Assembly (NCBI GenBank): GCA_910575775.1
Contig: CAJTEY010000014.1
Coordinates: 28,327 to 92,326, forward strand
Reading direction: 5' to 3'
Length of the DNA: 64,000 nucleotides
From: Lachnospiraceae bacterium
GTDB taxonomy: Bacteria; Bacillota; Clostridia; Lachnospirales; Lachnospiraceae
The translations under genes and the position numbers were made by a program. Of the stretch, positions 27,875 to 37,381 are shown one piece after another (positions within the stretch are counted from its first letter, which is position 1; every line of letters begins with the position of its first letter). Under the pieces are notes generated by a model, which saw only the letters and a program-made list of their open reading frames with translations, had not been told where the DNA came from and searched no databases.

Positions 27875-27885
27875 GCAGATACAAC

Positions 27886-27915
27886 TTGATTATTTGTATG
27901 TACAAGTAGTAAAAT
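27886..27915 (+). promoter_or_regulatory. araA promoter with embedded AraR box
   Basis: -35 TTGATT (27886-27891) and -10 TAAAAT (27910-27915) are 18 bases apart. The spacer is filled by ATTTGTATGTACAAGT (27892-27907), which matches the Bacillus subtilis AraR box ATTTGTACGTACAAAT at 14 of 16 positions. Bound repressor would block RNA polymerase directly. Confidence 0.75.
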
Positions 27916-27950
27916 GTAGGGTAAGAAAAATTTGAGTTGTGCGAAAAATG

Positions 27951-27990
27951 TTGTATAACTGTATACAAAAATTGTATATGGGTACAACTT
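27951..27990. promoter_or_regulatory. Two further AraR-like palindromes in the araA leader
   Basis: TTGTATA-ACTG-TATACAA (27951-27968) is a perfect palindrome. Next to it, 27970-27990 carries TTGTA and TACAACTT half-sites resembling the site at 22323. They lie downstream of the promoter, where a roadblock or looping role is possible. Confidence 0.5.
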
Positions 27991-28044
27991 AAAACCCAGC
28001 CGCAGAAAAACAAGCGACTGCAAAAAAGAAAGAGAGGGTATCGT

Positions 28045-29544
28045 ATGATCGCAGCAAAGAACTACAAATTTTGGTTTTGTACAGGATCTCAGGACTTGTA
28101 TGGGGATGAGTGTCTGAGAAAAGTGGCGGATCATTCCGCAAAGATCGTGGAGGGGTTAAACGCTTCCGGCAACCTGCCTTTCGAGGTGGTGCTGAAGCCT
28201 ACACTGCTTGGGCAGGCTTCTATCCGTAAGGCATTCAATGATGCAAACAACGATCCCGAATGTGCGGGTGTGATCACCTGGATGCACACGTTCTCCCCGG
28301 CTAAGATGTGGATTCTGGGATTAAAAGAGTTTCGGAAACCGCTCTGCCATCTGCACACACAGTTCAACGAGGAACTTCCCTATGATACCATCGACATGGA
28401 CTTTATGAATGAGAACCAGTCCGCCCACGGCGACAGAGAGTACGGCCATATCGTGAGTCGTATGGGGATTGAGCGCAAGATTATCGTGGGACACTGGGCG
28501 TCCGAGCGCGTACAGAAGCAGCTTGGAAGCTGGATGCGCACGGCAATCGGCGTGATTGAGTCCTCCCATGTGCGTGTCTGCCGTTTCGGCGATAACATGA
28601 ACAACGTGGCGGTGACTGAGGGCGATAAGGTAGAAGCGCAGATTAAATTTGGCTGGGAAATCGACCACTATTGTGTGAACGATGTGGTAGAGTATGTGGA
28701 TGCGGTTGCACAGGGCGATGTGAACGCACTCGTGGAGGAATATTACAGCAAGTATAAGATTATCGATGAAGGCAGGGATGCGGATGAGTTCAGAAGACAT
28801 GTGGCTGTGCAGGCGCAGCAGGAGATCGGTATCGAGAAATTCCTGGTGGAGAACGACTATCATGCGGTGGTAACGCATTTCGGTATGCTGGGCGGTCTGA
28901 AACAGCTTCCGGGTCTGGCAATTCAGAGATTGATGGAGAAAGGCTACGGCTTTGGCGCAGAGGGCGACTGGAAGGTAGCGGCTATGGTTCGTCTGATGAA
29001 GCTGATGACGGCGGACATCAAGGGGGCGAAGGGCTCTTCCCTGATGGAGGACTACACCTACAACTTAGTGCCCGGCAAGGAAGGCATCCTGCAGGCGCAT
29101 ATGCTTGAGGTCTGCCCTTCTGTGGCTGACGGAGATGTGGCGATCAGAGTGTGCCCGCTTTCTATGGGCAACAGAGAAGATCCCGCCCGTCTGGTATTTA
29201 CGGCGAAGGAAGGGCCGGCAGTGGCATGCTCGCTGGTGGATCTGGGAACCAGATTCCGTCTGCTGATCAACGCGGTAGACTGCAAGAAGGTGGAGAAGCC
29301 TATGCCGAAGCTTCCGGTTGGTACGGCGTACTGGACACCGCAGCCGAATCTGGAAGTTGGCGCTACGGCGTGGATTCTGGCAGGCGGCGCACATCACACG
29401 GCGTTCTCCTATGATCTGACCGTAGATCAGATGGCTGATTGGGCGGATGCGATGGGCATTGAAAGCGTTATCATCGACAAGGATACCAACATCCGTGATT
29501 TCAAGAATGAGTTGAGATGGAATGCAGCCGCGTATAAAAATTAA
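28045..29544 (+). CDS. araA: L-arabinose isomerase
   Basis: Converts L-arabinose to L-ribulose in the cytoplasm with a divalent metal, usually manganese. The product is 499 aa, the family norm. It starts with the typical YKFWFCTGSQDLYGDE-like segment (here NYKFWFCTGSQ) and carries the metal and catalytic landmarks GFGAEGDWK (Glu near 304), LMEDYTYN (Glu near 335), a His near 350 (QAHMLEVCP) and GAHHTAF (His near 447). ATG 28045 follows AGAGAGGG; the longer frame from 27937 would run through the operator region. It is first in an araA-araB-araD run with short gaps and is under the AraR-type promoter at 27886. Confidence 0.97.
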   Translation: MIAAKNYKFWFCTGSQDLYGDECLRKVADHSAKIVEGLNASGNLPFEVVLKPTLLGQASIRKAFNDANNDPECAGVITWMHTFSPAKMWILGLKEFRKPLCHLHTQFNEELPYDTIDMDFMNENQSAHGDREYGHIVSRMGIERKIIVGHWASERVQKQLGSWMRTAIGVIESSHVRVCRFGDNMNNVAVTEGDKVEAQIKFGWEIDHYCVNDVVEYVDAVAQGDVNALVEEYYSKYKIIDEGRDADEFRRHVAVQAQQEIGIEKFLVENDYHAVVTHFGMLGGLKQLPGLAIQRLMEKGYGFGAEGDWKVAAMVRLMKLMTADIKGAKGSSLMEDYTYNLVPGKEGILQAHMLEVCPSVADGDVAIRVCPLSMGNREDPARLVFTAKEGPAVACSLVDLGTRFRLLINAVDCKKVEKPMPKLPVGTAYWTPQPNLEVGATAWILAGGAHHTAFSYDLTVDQMADWADAMGIESVIIDKDTNIRDFKNELRWNAAAYKN

Positions 29545-29562
29545 GGAGGTAAAAGGGTAAGT

Positions 29563-31152
29563 ATGGGAGCAAAAGAATGTATTGCAAGCGGTAAGGCGGT
29601 GCTGGGCATTGAGTTCGGCTCTACAAGAATCAAGGCGGTTCTGGTGGACGAGAACAACAAGCCCATCGCATCGGGGGCGCACGACTGGGAAAACAGACTG
29701 GAGAACGGCATCTGGACATACAGCCTGGATGACATCTGGACAGGACTGCAGGACTGCTACAAGAAGCTGACAGAGGACGTGCAGGCACAGTATGGAGAGA
29801 AACTTGTGAAGCTGGGGGCGATCGGCTTCTCGGCAATGATGCACGGCTATATGGCGTTCAATGAGAAGGATGAACTGATGGTTCCTTTCCGTACCTGGAG
29901 AAATACCATCACCGAGGAAGCATCCACAAAGCTGACTGAGCTTTTCAACTATCATATTCCGCAGAGATGGACAATTGCGCATCTCTACCAGGCGGTTTTA
30001 AACGGCGAGGAGCATGTGCCTGATCTGAAATTTGTCATCACGCTGGCGGGCTATATCCAGTGGAAGCTGACGAACGAAAAGATTGTCGGCGTGGGAGAGG
30101 CGTCCGGCATGTTCCCGATCGACATTGCGACAGGACAGTTTAATGAAAAGATGATCGCGCAGTTTGACGAGGCGGTTGCAGATAAGGGCTTTGCGTGGAA
30201 ACTGAAGGATGTGCTTCCGGCGGTGTACACGGCGGGGCAGCAGGCAGGCGCACTGACGGAAGAGGGCGCGAAACTGTTAGATCCCACGGGCACATTGCAG
30301 GCGGGCATTCCGTTCTGTCCTCCCGAGGGCGATGCAGGAACAGGCATGGCGGCGACCAACAGCGTGGCGCAGCGTACCGGTAACGTGTCTGCAGGAACGA
30401 GCGTGTTCGGCATGATCGTTATGGAGAAGGAGCTCTCCAAAGTATATGATGCGATTGACCTCGTGACAACCCCGGACGGCAGCCTGGTGGCGATGGTGCA
30501 CTGCAACAACTGCACTTCGGATCTGAATGCATGGGTAAACCTGTTTAAGGAGTATTCCGAAGTGATGGGCATGAAGGTGGATATGAACGAGCTGTACGGC
30601 AATCTCTACCGCAAGGCATTAGAGGGAGACGATGACTGCGGCGGCCTGCTGGCTTACAATTATTTTTCCGGCGAGCATGTGACGGGCTTTAATGAGGGAC
30701 GGCCTCTGTTTGTCCGTAAGCCCGATGCGAAGTTCAATCTGGCGAACTTTATGAGAGTACACCTGTTTACTTCTCTTGGCGCGCTTAAGACCGGCTTCGA
30801 TATTCTCTTCCAGGAGGAGAAAGTGGAAGTGGATGAGATTTTAGGACACGGCGGCCTGTTCAAGACCAAGGGCGTAGGGCAGAGCATTCTGGCAGCGGCA
30901 ATGAACGCACCCGTGAGCGTTATGGAGACGGCAGGCGAAGGCGGCGCGTGGGGTATTGCACTTCTTGCCTCCTATATGATTAACAAAGACGCGGACGAGA
31001 GCCTTGCAGCTTTCCTTGACGGCAAGGTATTTGCAGGACAGAAGGGCGAGAAGCTGGAGCCGAAGGCGTCAGACGTGGAAGGATTTAATAAATTTATGAA
31101 GGTTTACAGCGCAGGACTGGCGATTGAGAAGGCTGCGGTGGAATCTATGTAA
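29563..31152 (+). CDS. araB: FGGY-family ribulokinase (AraB role)
   Basis: A 529-aa carbohydrate kinase predicted to phosphorylate L-ribulose to L-ribulose 5-phosphate. FGGY-family landmarks are the first phosphate loop [15 protein letters not shown] near residue 20, [12 protein letters not shown] near 90, the catalytic segment [15 protein letters not shown] near 265, the second phosphate loop [10 protein letters not shown], and [14 protein letters not shown] near 465. The sequence is closer to the divergent clostridial kinase group than to E. coli AraB, so substrate assignment relies on its place between araA and araD. A strong AAGGAGG precedes ATG 29563, 18 bases after the araA stop. Confidence 0.88.
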   Translation: MGAKECIASGKAVLGIEFGSTRIKAVLVDENNKPIASGAHDWENRLENGIWTYSLDDIWTGLQDCYKKLTEDVQAQYGEKLVKLGAIGFSAMMHGYMAFNEKDELMVPFRTWRNTITEEASTKLTELFNYHIPQRWTIAHLYQAVLNGEEHVPDLKFVITLAGYIQWKLTNEKIVGVGEASGMFPIDIATGQFNEKMIAQFDEAVADKGFAWKLKDVLPAVYTAGQQAGALTEEGAKLLDPTGTLQAGIPFCPPEGDAGTGMAATNSVAQRTGNVSAGTSVFGMIVMEKELSKVYDAIDLVTTPDGSLVAMVHCNNCTSDLNAWVNLFKEYSEVMGMKVDMNELYGNLYRKALEGDDDCGGLLAYNYFSGEHVTGFNEGRPLFVRKPDAKFNLANFMRVHLFTSLGALKTGFDILFQEEKVEVDEILGHGGLFKTKGVGQSILAAAMNAPVSVMETAGEGGAWGIALLASYMINKDADESLAAFLDGKVFAGQKGEKLEPKASDVEGFNKFMKVYSAGLAIEKAAVESM

Positions 31153-31232
31153 AGAGGTAAAAGAGAAGGAAGCGGTTCTGAAGGCGGCATTTGCTTCTCT
31201 TGCGAGTCTGGAAACGAAAGGAGTTGAAATAT

Positions 31233-31928
31233 ATGTTAGAAGAATTAAAGAAACGGGTCTACGAGGCGAATATGCTCCTCCCGAAGTATGGGCTGGTTAC
31301 CTTTACCTGGGGTAATGTAAGCGAGATTGACAGGGAGAGCGGTATTTTTGCAATCAAGCCAAGCGGTGTTGAGTATGAGAAACTGACTCCTGATGATATG
31401 GTACTTGTGGACCTGGAAGGCAAGAAGGTGGAGGGGAAGTATAACCCTTCTTCCGACACGGCGAGCCATGTGGAAATTTATAAGGCGTTTGCTGAGGTTG
31501 GCGGCGTCGTACATACCCATTCTTCCTACGCGACAAGCTGGGCACAGGCGGGGAGGAGCATTCCCTGTTACGGAACTACCCATGCCGACTATTATTATGG
31601 AGAAATCCCTTGCCTGCGCTGCCTGACCAAGGAGGAGATTGCGGAGGCATACGAGAAGAACACGGGCATTCTTATTGTCAACGAGTTTAAACGGATGGAG
31701 AAGGATCCGGCGGCGGTTCCCGGAACTCTTTGCAAGAATCACGGACCGTTTGCCTGGGGGAAGGACGGCCATGATGCAGTGCATAATGCAGTCGTTCTGG
31801 AAGAGGTGGCGAAGATGGCTTACCGCGCAGAGACAATCAATGCAAGAGTCCAGCCTGCGCCCCAGGAACTGCAGGATAAGCACTATTTCCGCAAGCACGG
31901 AGAAAATGCGTATTATGGCCAGCGATAA
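31233..31928 (+). CDS. araD: L-ribulose-5-phosphate 4-epimerase
   Basis: Interconverts L-ribulose 5-phosphate and D-xylulose 5-phosphate, the last arabinose-specific step. The 231-aa length and class II aldolase/epimerase fold fit. Zn-ligand residues are visible in [14 protein letters not shown], with the later conserved [12 protein letters not shown], and the NHGPFAWG motif near residue 165 is typical. ATG 31233 has AAAGGAG upstream; the frame start at 31191 lacks support. It is the third gene of the araA-araB-araD group. Confidence 0.96.
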   Translation: MLEELKKRVYEANMLLPKYGLVTFTWGNVSEIDRESGIFAIKPSGVEYEKLTPDDMVLVDLEGKKVEGKYNPSSDTASHVEIYKAFAEVGGVVHTHSSYATSWAQAGRSIPCYGTTHADYYYGEIPCLRCLTKEEIAEAYEKNTGILIVNEFKRMEKDPAAVPGTLCKNHGPFAWGKDGHDAVHNAVVLEEVAKMAYRAETINARVQPAPQELQDKHYFRKHGENAYYGQR

Positions 31929-32119
31929 GCAGCGCCGGGAGGCCGGGTGACAGCGACACGGCGGCCGGATAAAAATTTCGGTGTAAGACGGCATGTGCCG
32001 TTGCAGTGAACGGATCGATGTGAGAAAATAATCAAAGGACAGCGGTTCGGGCGGCATATGCGCACGGAAAGAAAAGTGCGGCAAACAGCACATATATTAT
32101 AATCAAATGGAGGACAGCG

Positions 32120-32959
32120 ATGAACAAATTAGAGTTACAAAAAACAGCTAATGAAGTCCGCAAAGGAATTGTTACTGCGGTGCATGGCGCGAAAGCGGGA
32201 CATCCGGGCGGATCTCTGTCGGCGGCAGACATTTTTACTTACCTGTATTTTGAGGAGATGAATATTGACCCGAAAGATCCCAAGAAAGCGGACAGGGATC
32301 GTTTCGTGCTTTCCAAAGGCCACACGGCTCCGGGACTCTACTCGGTTCTGGCAAACAGAGGCTTTTTCCCGGTAGAGGACCTGCCTACGCTGCGTCATCT
32401 CGGTTCCTATCTGCAGGGACATCCCTGCATGCAGGAGACGCCTGGCGTAGATATGTCTTCCGGCTCTCTTGGACAGGGTATTTCTGCGGCAGTTGGTATG
32501 GCTCTGGCTGCTAAAATGGATGGCAAGGATTACAGAACCTACACACTGCTCGGCGACGGCGAGATTCAGGAAGGCCAGGTGTGGGAGGCATCCATGTTTG
32601 CGGGACACAGAAAGCTCGACAATCTGGTGGTGATCGTGGATAATAACGGACTGCAGATCGACGGTAAGATTGACGATGTGTGCTCGCCCTATCCGATTGA
32701 CAAGAAATTTGAGGCGTTTAACTTCCATGTAATCAATATTGACGGCAATGACTTTGACCAGATCGATGCTGCCTTTAAGGAAGCGAAGGCGACCAAGGGG
32801 ATGCCGACGGCTATCATCTGTAAGACTGTGAAGGGCAAAGGCGTTTCCTTTATGGAGAACAGTGCAGGATGGCACGGCAAGGCTCCCAATGATGAAGAGT
32901 ATGCGACGGCGATGGCAGATCTTGAGAAGATCAGTGAAGAGTTAGGAGGTGCAAACTAA
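32120..32959 (+). CDS. Transketolase, N-terminal (TPP-binding) subunit
   Basis: The 279-aa thiamine-diphosphate-binding half of a split transketolase. Visible landmarks are HPGGSLSAADIFTYLYF near residue 24, the SKGHTAPGLY segment, and the TPP motif beginning GDGEIQEGQVWEA and ending DNNGLQIDG (residues ~145-180). Transketolase moves two-carbon units between pentose, triose and tetrose phosphates and so links arabinose-derived xylulose 5-phosphate to glycolysis. ATG 32120 follows GGAGG. Its stop overlaps the start of the C-terminal subunit gene by one base, so the two halves are made together. Confidence 0.95.
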   Translation: MNKLELQKTANEVRKGIVTAVHGAKAGHPGGSLSAADIFTYLYFEEMNIDPKDPKKADRDRFVLSKGHTAPGLYSVLANRGFFPVEDLPTLRHLGSYLQGHPCMQETPGVDMSSGSLGQGISAAVGMALAAKMDGKDYRTYTLLGDGEIQEGQVWEASMFAGHRKLDNLVVIVDNNGLQIDGKIDDVCSPYPIDKKFEAFNFHVINIDGNDFDQIDAAFKEAKATKGMPTAIICKTVKGKGVSFMENSAGWHGKAPNDEEYATAMADLEKISEELGGAN

Positions 32960-33900
32960 TGGCAGATGTTAAAAAGATTGCAACAAGAGAAAGCTATGGT
33001 AATGCACTTGCCGAGTGTGGTGCAGAATTCCCGAATCTGGTAGTTTTGGATGCAGATCTTGCGGGCGCGACGAAGACGGGCGTGTTCTTAAAGGCGTTTC
33101 CTGACCGTCATGTAGACTGCGGTATTGCAGAATGTAATATGACAGGTATTGCGGCAGGTCTTGCTACCTGTGGCAAGATACCTTTTATCAGTTCCTTTGC
33201 CATGTTTGCGGCGGGACGTAACTTCGAGCAGGTTCGTAATTCTATCGGCTACCCTCATCTGAACGTAAAGATCGGCGCAACCCATGCGGGTATCACCGTG
33301 GGCGAGGACGGTGCAACCCATCAGTGTAACGAGGATGTGGCTCTGATGCGGACCATTCCCGGCATGACCGTTGTTGTACCCTCCGATGATGTGGAGGCAA
33401 AAGCGGCAGTGAGAGCGGCGATCGAGATGGAAGGGCCGGTATATCTGCGCTTTGGACGCGCGGCGGTTCCTGTGATCAATGACAGGCCGGATTACAAATT
33501 TGAGATAGGCAAGGGCGTTCTTCTGAGAGAGGGGACAGATGTGACAATCATTGCCAGCGGCATCACGGTTTCTTCCGCTCTGGAAGCGGCAGAAATGCTT
33601 GCTGCGGATGGAATCAGCGCAGAGGTAATCAATATCCATACCATAAAGCCGCTGGATGAGGAGCTGGTGCTTGCCTCCGCGAAGAAGACCGGCAAAGTGG
33701 TTACGGCAGAGGAGCACACTGTGATCGGCGGACTCGGAAGCGCTGTCTGTGACTGCCTGTCCGAGAAGCATCCCACACCCGTTCTTCGGATCGGTATGCA
33801 GGATGTCTTCGGCGAGTCCGGCTCTGCGAATGCGCTGGTAGAGAAGTACGGTCTGGATGGCAAGGGCATCTACGAGAAAACAAAAGAGTTTGTAAAATAG
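32959..33900 (+). CDS. Transketolase, C-terminal subunit
   Basis: The 313-aa pyrimidine-binding and C-terminal half of the split transketolase. It shows CGIAECNMTGIAAGLA near residue 54 with the conserved Glu, FAMFAAGRNFEQVRNSI, and HAGITVGEDGATHQ near residue 111, then the C-terminal domain (VTIIASGITVSSALEAA, EHTVIGGLGSAV). It overlaps the N-terminal subunit gene by one base (TAATG) and is followed 13 bases later by ribulose-phosphate 3-epimerase, giving an operon for the non-oxidative pentose phosphate pathway. Confidence 0.95.
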   Translation: MADVKKIATRESYGNALAECGAEFPNLVVLDADLAGATKTGVFLKAFPDRHVDCGIAECNMTGIAAGLATCGKIPFISSFAMFAAGRNFEQVRNSIGYPHLNVKIGATHAGITVGEDGATHQCNEDVALMRTIPGMTVVVPSDDVEAKAAVRAAIEMEGPVYLRFGRAAVPVINDRPDYKFEIGKGVLLREGTDVTIIASGITVSSALEAAEMLAADGISAEVINIHTIKPLDEELVLASAKKTGKVVTAEEHTVIGGLGSAVCDCLSEKHPTPVLRIGMQDVFGESGSANALVEKYGLDGKGIYEKTKEFVK

Positions 33901-33913
33901 AAAGGCACCGAAA

Positions 33914-34567
33914 ATGGGTAAAAGAATTTTGTCTCCCTCCATTCTGGCAGCGGATTTTGCCAGATTGGGGGAACAGATCAAAGAGGCTGACGAAGCCGGA
34001 GCAGAATATATACATATTGATGTAATGGATGGGGTGTTTGTACCTTCCATTTCCTTTGGAATGCCAGTGATTCGTTCCATACGCAGTGTTACGGACCGGG
34101 TTTTTGACGTGCATCTGATGATTGTTGACCCGGATCGGTATTTGAAAGACTTTAAGGCGTGCGGTGCGGACAGTATCACCTTTCACCTGGAGGCCACAGA
34201 CGATGCGGACGAGACCATTGATCTGATCCGCAATCTCGGCTGCAGGGTAGGCATGTCGATCAAGCCTAAGACGCCGGTGGAGGTTGTACGGAAATATTTG
34301 AGCAAACTGGATATGCTTCTGGTTATGACGGTAGAGCCGGGATTTGGCGGACAAAAATACATACCTGAATCTACGGAGCGTGTACGGTGGGTGCGGGAGA
34401 TGGCTGATGAGATGGGGCTTGATCTCGACATTCAGGTGGACGGTGGTATCACGGTGGACAATGCGAAAACCGTGATGGATGCCGGAGCCAATGTGATTGT
34501 GGCAGGCTCTGCGGTTTTCGGAGGCAGCATTACAGAGAACGTAAAGCAATATCTGGCACAGTTCTGA
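33914..34567 (+). CDS. rpe: Ribulose-phosphate 3-epimerase
   Basis: A 217-aa TIM-barrel metalloenzyme that interconverts ribulose 5-phosphate and xylulose 5-phosphate. Signatures seen are LSPSILAADFARLGEQI at the start, YIHIDVMDGVFVPSISFG with metal-binding residues, DVHLMIVDP, TVEPGFGGQKYIP, and the C-terminal IQVDGGITVDNAK. Length is standard for Rpe. It is the last gene of the transketolase operon and is followed by a strong bidirectional terminator. Confidence 0.97.
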   Translation: MGKRILSPSILAADFARLGEQIKEADEAGAEYIHIDVMDGVFVPSISFGMPVIRSIRSVTDRVFDVHLMIVDPDRYLKDFKACGADSITFHLEATDDADETIDLIRNLGCRVGMSIKPKTPVEVVRKYLSKLDMLLVMTVEPGFGGQKYIPESTERVRWVREMADEMGLDLDIQVDGGITVDNAKTVMDAGANVIVAGSAVFGGSITENVKQYLAQF

Positions 34568-34570
34568 TCT

Positions 34571-34611
34571 AAAAATGTGCGGCGCAGTTGTTTAGACTGC
34601 GCCGCATTTTT
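34571..34611. terminator. Bidirectional terminator between rpe and the MATE gene
   Basis: An 11-bp perfect stem, TGCGGCGCAGT (34578-34588) with ACTGCGCCGCA (34596-34606), has A-run and T-run flanks, so it can serve rpe on the plus strand and anything read from the minus strand. Confidence 0.92.
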
Positions 34612-34614
34612 GTC

Positions 34615-34836
34615 CTGCCTCCGCCCTGCCGAGGAGATACAGAAAAGCGATGGCAGGTACGCGGAGCCTGTGGCGATCATACGAATGTCCTTCTTGCTGT
34701 CATGGATAACCCTCATCCATAATTCCCAGTCATCCGTATATTGTATTTCATCGAAAAAAAGATATTTCTCCCCGGTAATCGGATACATGGATTCACACCC
34801 TCGCCAAGCAGCCGGGTCAATTATCTGGTAGAATAT
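34615..34836 (-). pseudogene. Remnant of an AAA_14/DUF4143-type ATPase
   Basis: Directly after the stop codon of the MATE gene, and in the same frame on the minus strand, is a stretch encoding YLFFDEIQYTDDWELWM followed by MIATGSA. This Walker B and sensor pattern is characteristic of the AAA_14/DUF4143 ATPase family. No Walker A region or DUF4143 domain is present, and the segment ends in the terminator of rpe. It is best read as a leftover of a deleted gene. Recognition rests on about 45 residues, so confidence is moderate. Confidence 0.5.
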
Positions 34837-36234
34837 CTAGGAAACGATATTCTGCAGCCAAATCCCTTTTTTGACTAACACAAATCCGATTACGCATTTG
34901 ATCCAGTCACCCATCTGCACAAAAGCATAGACGGCTGCCACGGGCAGATTCGTGTAGCGGCTCAGCAGAAAGGCGATCACAACGCTGACACACCAGATGA
35001 AAACACTGTCGAAAAGAAAGGTTATAATTGTCTTGCCGCCGGAGCGCAGAGTGAAGTAGGAGGCGTGCAGAAAAGCGTTCTGCGGCATAAAAACGGCTGT
35101 AAGCATGATGAAATAGGTTGCAAGCGTTCTCGCCTCGGCGTTTGTGTTGTAGAGCAGAGGAAAGAACTGCGCCAGCAGGAGCATGATGATGGCAATGAGA
35201 ACACAGCTAAATACAGAAAAGGCAATCATTTTATTGTCTGTATCCCGTGCCTCGTCCATTTTGCCAGCGCCAAGAAGCTGGCCCACAATGATTGCGACAG
35301 ATTCTCCAAGTGCGATAAATACGATGTTAAATACATTGTTAATCGTATTTGAAATATTGAGTGCGGCTATCACGTTTAATCCCCGGATAGAATAACACTG
35401 CGTCAGCATAGCCGTTCCGGCAGCCCAGAGCGTTTCGTTTAAAAGAAGCGGCATACCCTTGGTAATAATTTTTATCATAAGGGAAGCAGGCACTTTTAAT
35501 GTGACGTAAAGTCCCTGGACAAAGGGATGATCCTGTGCATGACGGTGCGTGTGGATGAGCACAATGGCGCACTCGACAAAGCGGGAAATAATTGTGGCAA
35601 TGGCAGCGCCCTGTACTCCAAGAGCCGGCGCACCGAATTTGCCATATATTAATATGTAATTCAGAACCAGATTGACAAAGACTGCGATTACGCCCGCTTT
35701 CATGGGGAGAATGGTCTTTCCACATTCCCGCAACGTGCTGGAATAGACCTGGACCAGCATAAAAGGAATCAGACCGGGAAGCATAATCTTTAAATATTCT
35801 CTGCCATAACGTAAGGCGGCAGCCGCACTTTCGGCACTGCCATCCCCCTGCAGATACAAACTAATCAGCGGATCGCCGACAGACAGCAGAAGGATTACCG
35901 TAAAAAGAGTAATCAAAGAAACCATCCATATTTTAAAGCGGACAGTCTGACGGACGCCTTCCTGATTTTTTTGCCCGAAATACTGTGCAGTAAAAATACC
36001 TGCGCCGGATACGCCGCCAAACAGGCAGAGATTGTAGACAAAGAGAAGCTGGTTTACGATGGCCACGCCGGACATCTGCTCCGTGCCGATCTGTCCGATC
36101 ATAATGTTGTCCAAAAGACTCACGAAATTCGTGATACCGTTTTGAACCATGATGGGAACCGCGATGGCGAGCACCATCTTATAAAAGTTCTTGTCTCCGA
36201 TGAATTTGTGTCGTGTTTTTGATAAAAGTCTCAT
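34837..36234 (-). CDS. MATE family efflux transporter
   Basis: A 465-aa membrane protein with about twelve hydrophobic helices in two related halves, the MatE architecture. The N-terminal half opens with VLAIAVPIMVQNGITNFVSLLDNIMIGQIGTEQMSGVAI, shortened here to the typical LLDNIMIGQIG signature near residue 42; the second half repeats the fold (GMPLLLNETLWAAGTAMLTQ). MATE proteins export drugs or other small cations using sodium or proton gradients. The substrate cannot be told from sequence. It is transcribed alone, opposite to its neighbours. Confidence 0.93.
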   Translation of the reverse strand: MRLLSKTRHKFIGDKNFYKMVLAIAVPIMVQNGITNFVSLLDNIMIGQIGTEQMSGVAIVNQLLFVYNLCLFGGVSGAGIFTAQYFGQKNQEGVRQTVRFKIWMVSLITLFTVILLLSVGDPLISLYLQGDGSAESAAAALRYGREYLKIMLPGLIPFMLVQVYSSTLRECGKTILPMKAGVIAVFVNLVLNYILIYGKFGAPALGVQGAAIATIISRFVECAIVLIHTHRHAQDHPFVQGLYVTLKVPASLMIKIITKGMPLLLNETLWAAGTAMLTQCYSIRGLNVIAALNISNTINNVFNIVFIALGESVAIIVGQLLGAGKMDEARDTDNKMIAFSVFSCVLIAIIMLLLAQFFPLLYNTNAEARTLATYFIMLTAVFMPQNAFLHASYFTLRSGGKTIITFLFDSVFIWCVSVVIAFLLSRYTNLPVAAVYAFVQMGDWIKCVIGFVLVKKGIWLQNIVS

Positions 36235-36423
36235 TCCACAATTCTACATTATCCGTACCGCAGATGCAACTCATTTTTTAGGGACTTATCTATTGTAAAA
36301 AATAAATAAACCATTGATTAAATAGAAAATTCCGGCTTGCCATTATGTAAATGATGAAATATGATGAAATAAGCGAAAATGCATAAACTATAAACAGTTA
36401 GATGATGAAAGGAGAAGATAAAA

Positions 36424-36741
36424 ATGGCGTGTCAAAGTTTAACGAATTGTGAAGAGATCGTAATGAAGACGGTTTGGGATGCAGAAACGGAACTGGGGCT
36501 GGTGGATATCACACAGAGAGTAAATGAGACATATCATAAGGAGTGGAAACCGCAGACTGTTTCCACTTTTCTGGCAAGACTTGTCAAAAAGGGATATTTG
36601 AAGCACTACAGACAGGGACGCGTATTTTATTATCAGATACTCATTTCACAGAAAGACTATTTAAGGGAGCTGGCGCAGCGCTTTGTGGAATTTTGGAAGC
36701 GGGAAAACGTGGATATATTTTTGAAAGCGCTGGAAAATTAA
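36424..36741 (+). CDS. BlaI/MecI/CopY-family transcriptional repressor
   Basis: A 105-aa winged-helix repressor. The N-terminal winged helix reads CEEIVMKTVWDAETELGLVDITQ, then KPQTVSTFLARLVKKGYLKHYRQGRVFYYQ (recognition helix and wing), with a short dimerisation tail. A strong AAAGGAG precedes ATG 36424. The usual partner, a BlaR/MecR-type membrane sensor-protease, is not adjacent: the next gene is an acetyltransferase and the previous one a divergent MATE exporter, which it might control. Confidence 0.9.
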   Translation: MACQSLTNCEEIVMKTVWDAETELGLVDITQRVNETYHKEWKPQTVSTFLARLVKKGYLKHYRQGRVFYYQILISQKDYLRELAQRFVEFWKRENVDIFLKALEN

Positions 36742-36886
36742 TCATTTATATTCTACCGGCGTATTTTTGCGGTGTGGAGGAAGAAAGCGGCCGCATCAAG
36801 CGGGTATGAAATCCCCACAACAGGTTGTAATTTTGGGAAAAATACGATAAGATGATAAGAAGGCAGAAAAGGAGTCACTGATTGTT

Positions 36887-37357
36887 TTGGAGATACCGTA
36901 CGAGATCAGAAGCGCATACCGGGAAGAGTGGGAGGATGCCATGTCGCTGGCGTGGCGGACTTTTATGAAGTTTGAAGCGGACGTCTATGCGCCCGAAGGT
37001 GTGAAGAATTTTGAGAACTTTATCACAGATTCCACACTTTACAGAATGTTTGTCATGGGTGCGTATCAAATGTTTGTGGCGCTTGACAAAAAAAAGCTTG
37101 TGGGGATGCTTACACTTCGCGACAGGGTGCACATTTCTCTGTTGTTTGTGGATGAAAAATACCATAGAAGGGGCATTGGGCGGGCTTTGATCCAATATGT
37201 ATCAAACTATCTTCTGACGGAACTGCAGGAAAGCCGTGTGACCGTCAACTCTTCTCCCTACGGGATGGAGTTTTACCACAGACTTGGTTTTCGGGATCTG
37301 CGGCCGCAGGAGAAGAGGGACGGTATCATCTATACACCGATGGAGTTTGTGCTTTGA
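36887..37357 (+). CDS. GNAT-family N-acetyltransferase
   Basis: A 156-aa acetyltransferase of the GCN5-related family. Residues ~55-95 give the core strands (MFVALDKKKLVGMLTL, ISLLFVDEKYHRRGIGRALI), where RRGIGRA is the acetyl-CoA pyrophosphate-binding motif. VTVNSSPYGMEFYHRLGF near residue 125 is the typical C-terminal strand and helix. The start is probably TTG 36887, downstream of AAAAGGAG. The acceptor substrate cannot be predicted. It ends 25 bases before the HD-domain gene and may be co-transcribed with it. Confidence 0.85.
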   Translation: MEIPYEIRSAYREEWEDAMSLAWRTFMKFEADVYAPEGVKNFENFITDSTLYRMFVMGAYQMFVALDKKKLVGMLTLRDRVHISLLFVDEKYHRRGIGRALIQYVSNYLLTELQESRVTVNSSPYGMEFYHRLGFRDLRPQEKRDGIIYTPMEFVL

Positions 37358-37381
37358 AGGAATTGGAGACGGGGGACATAT

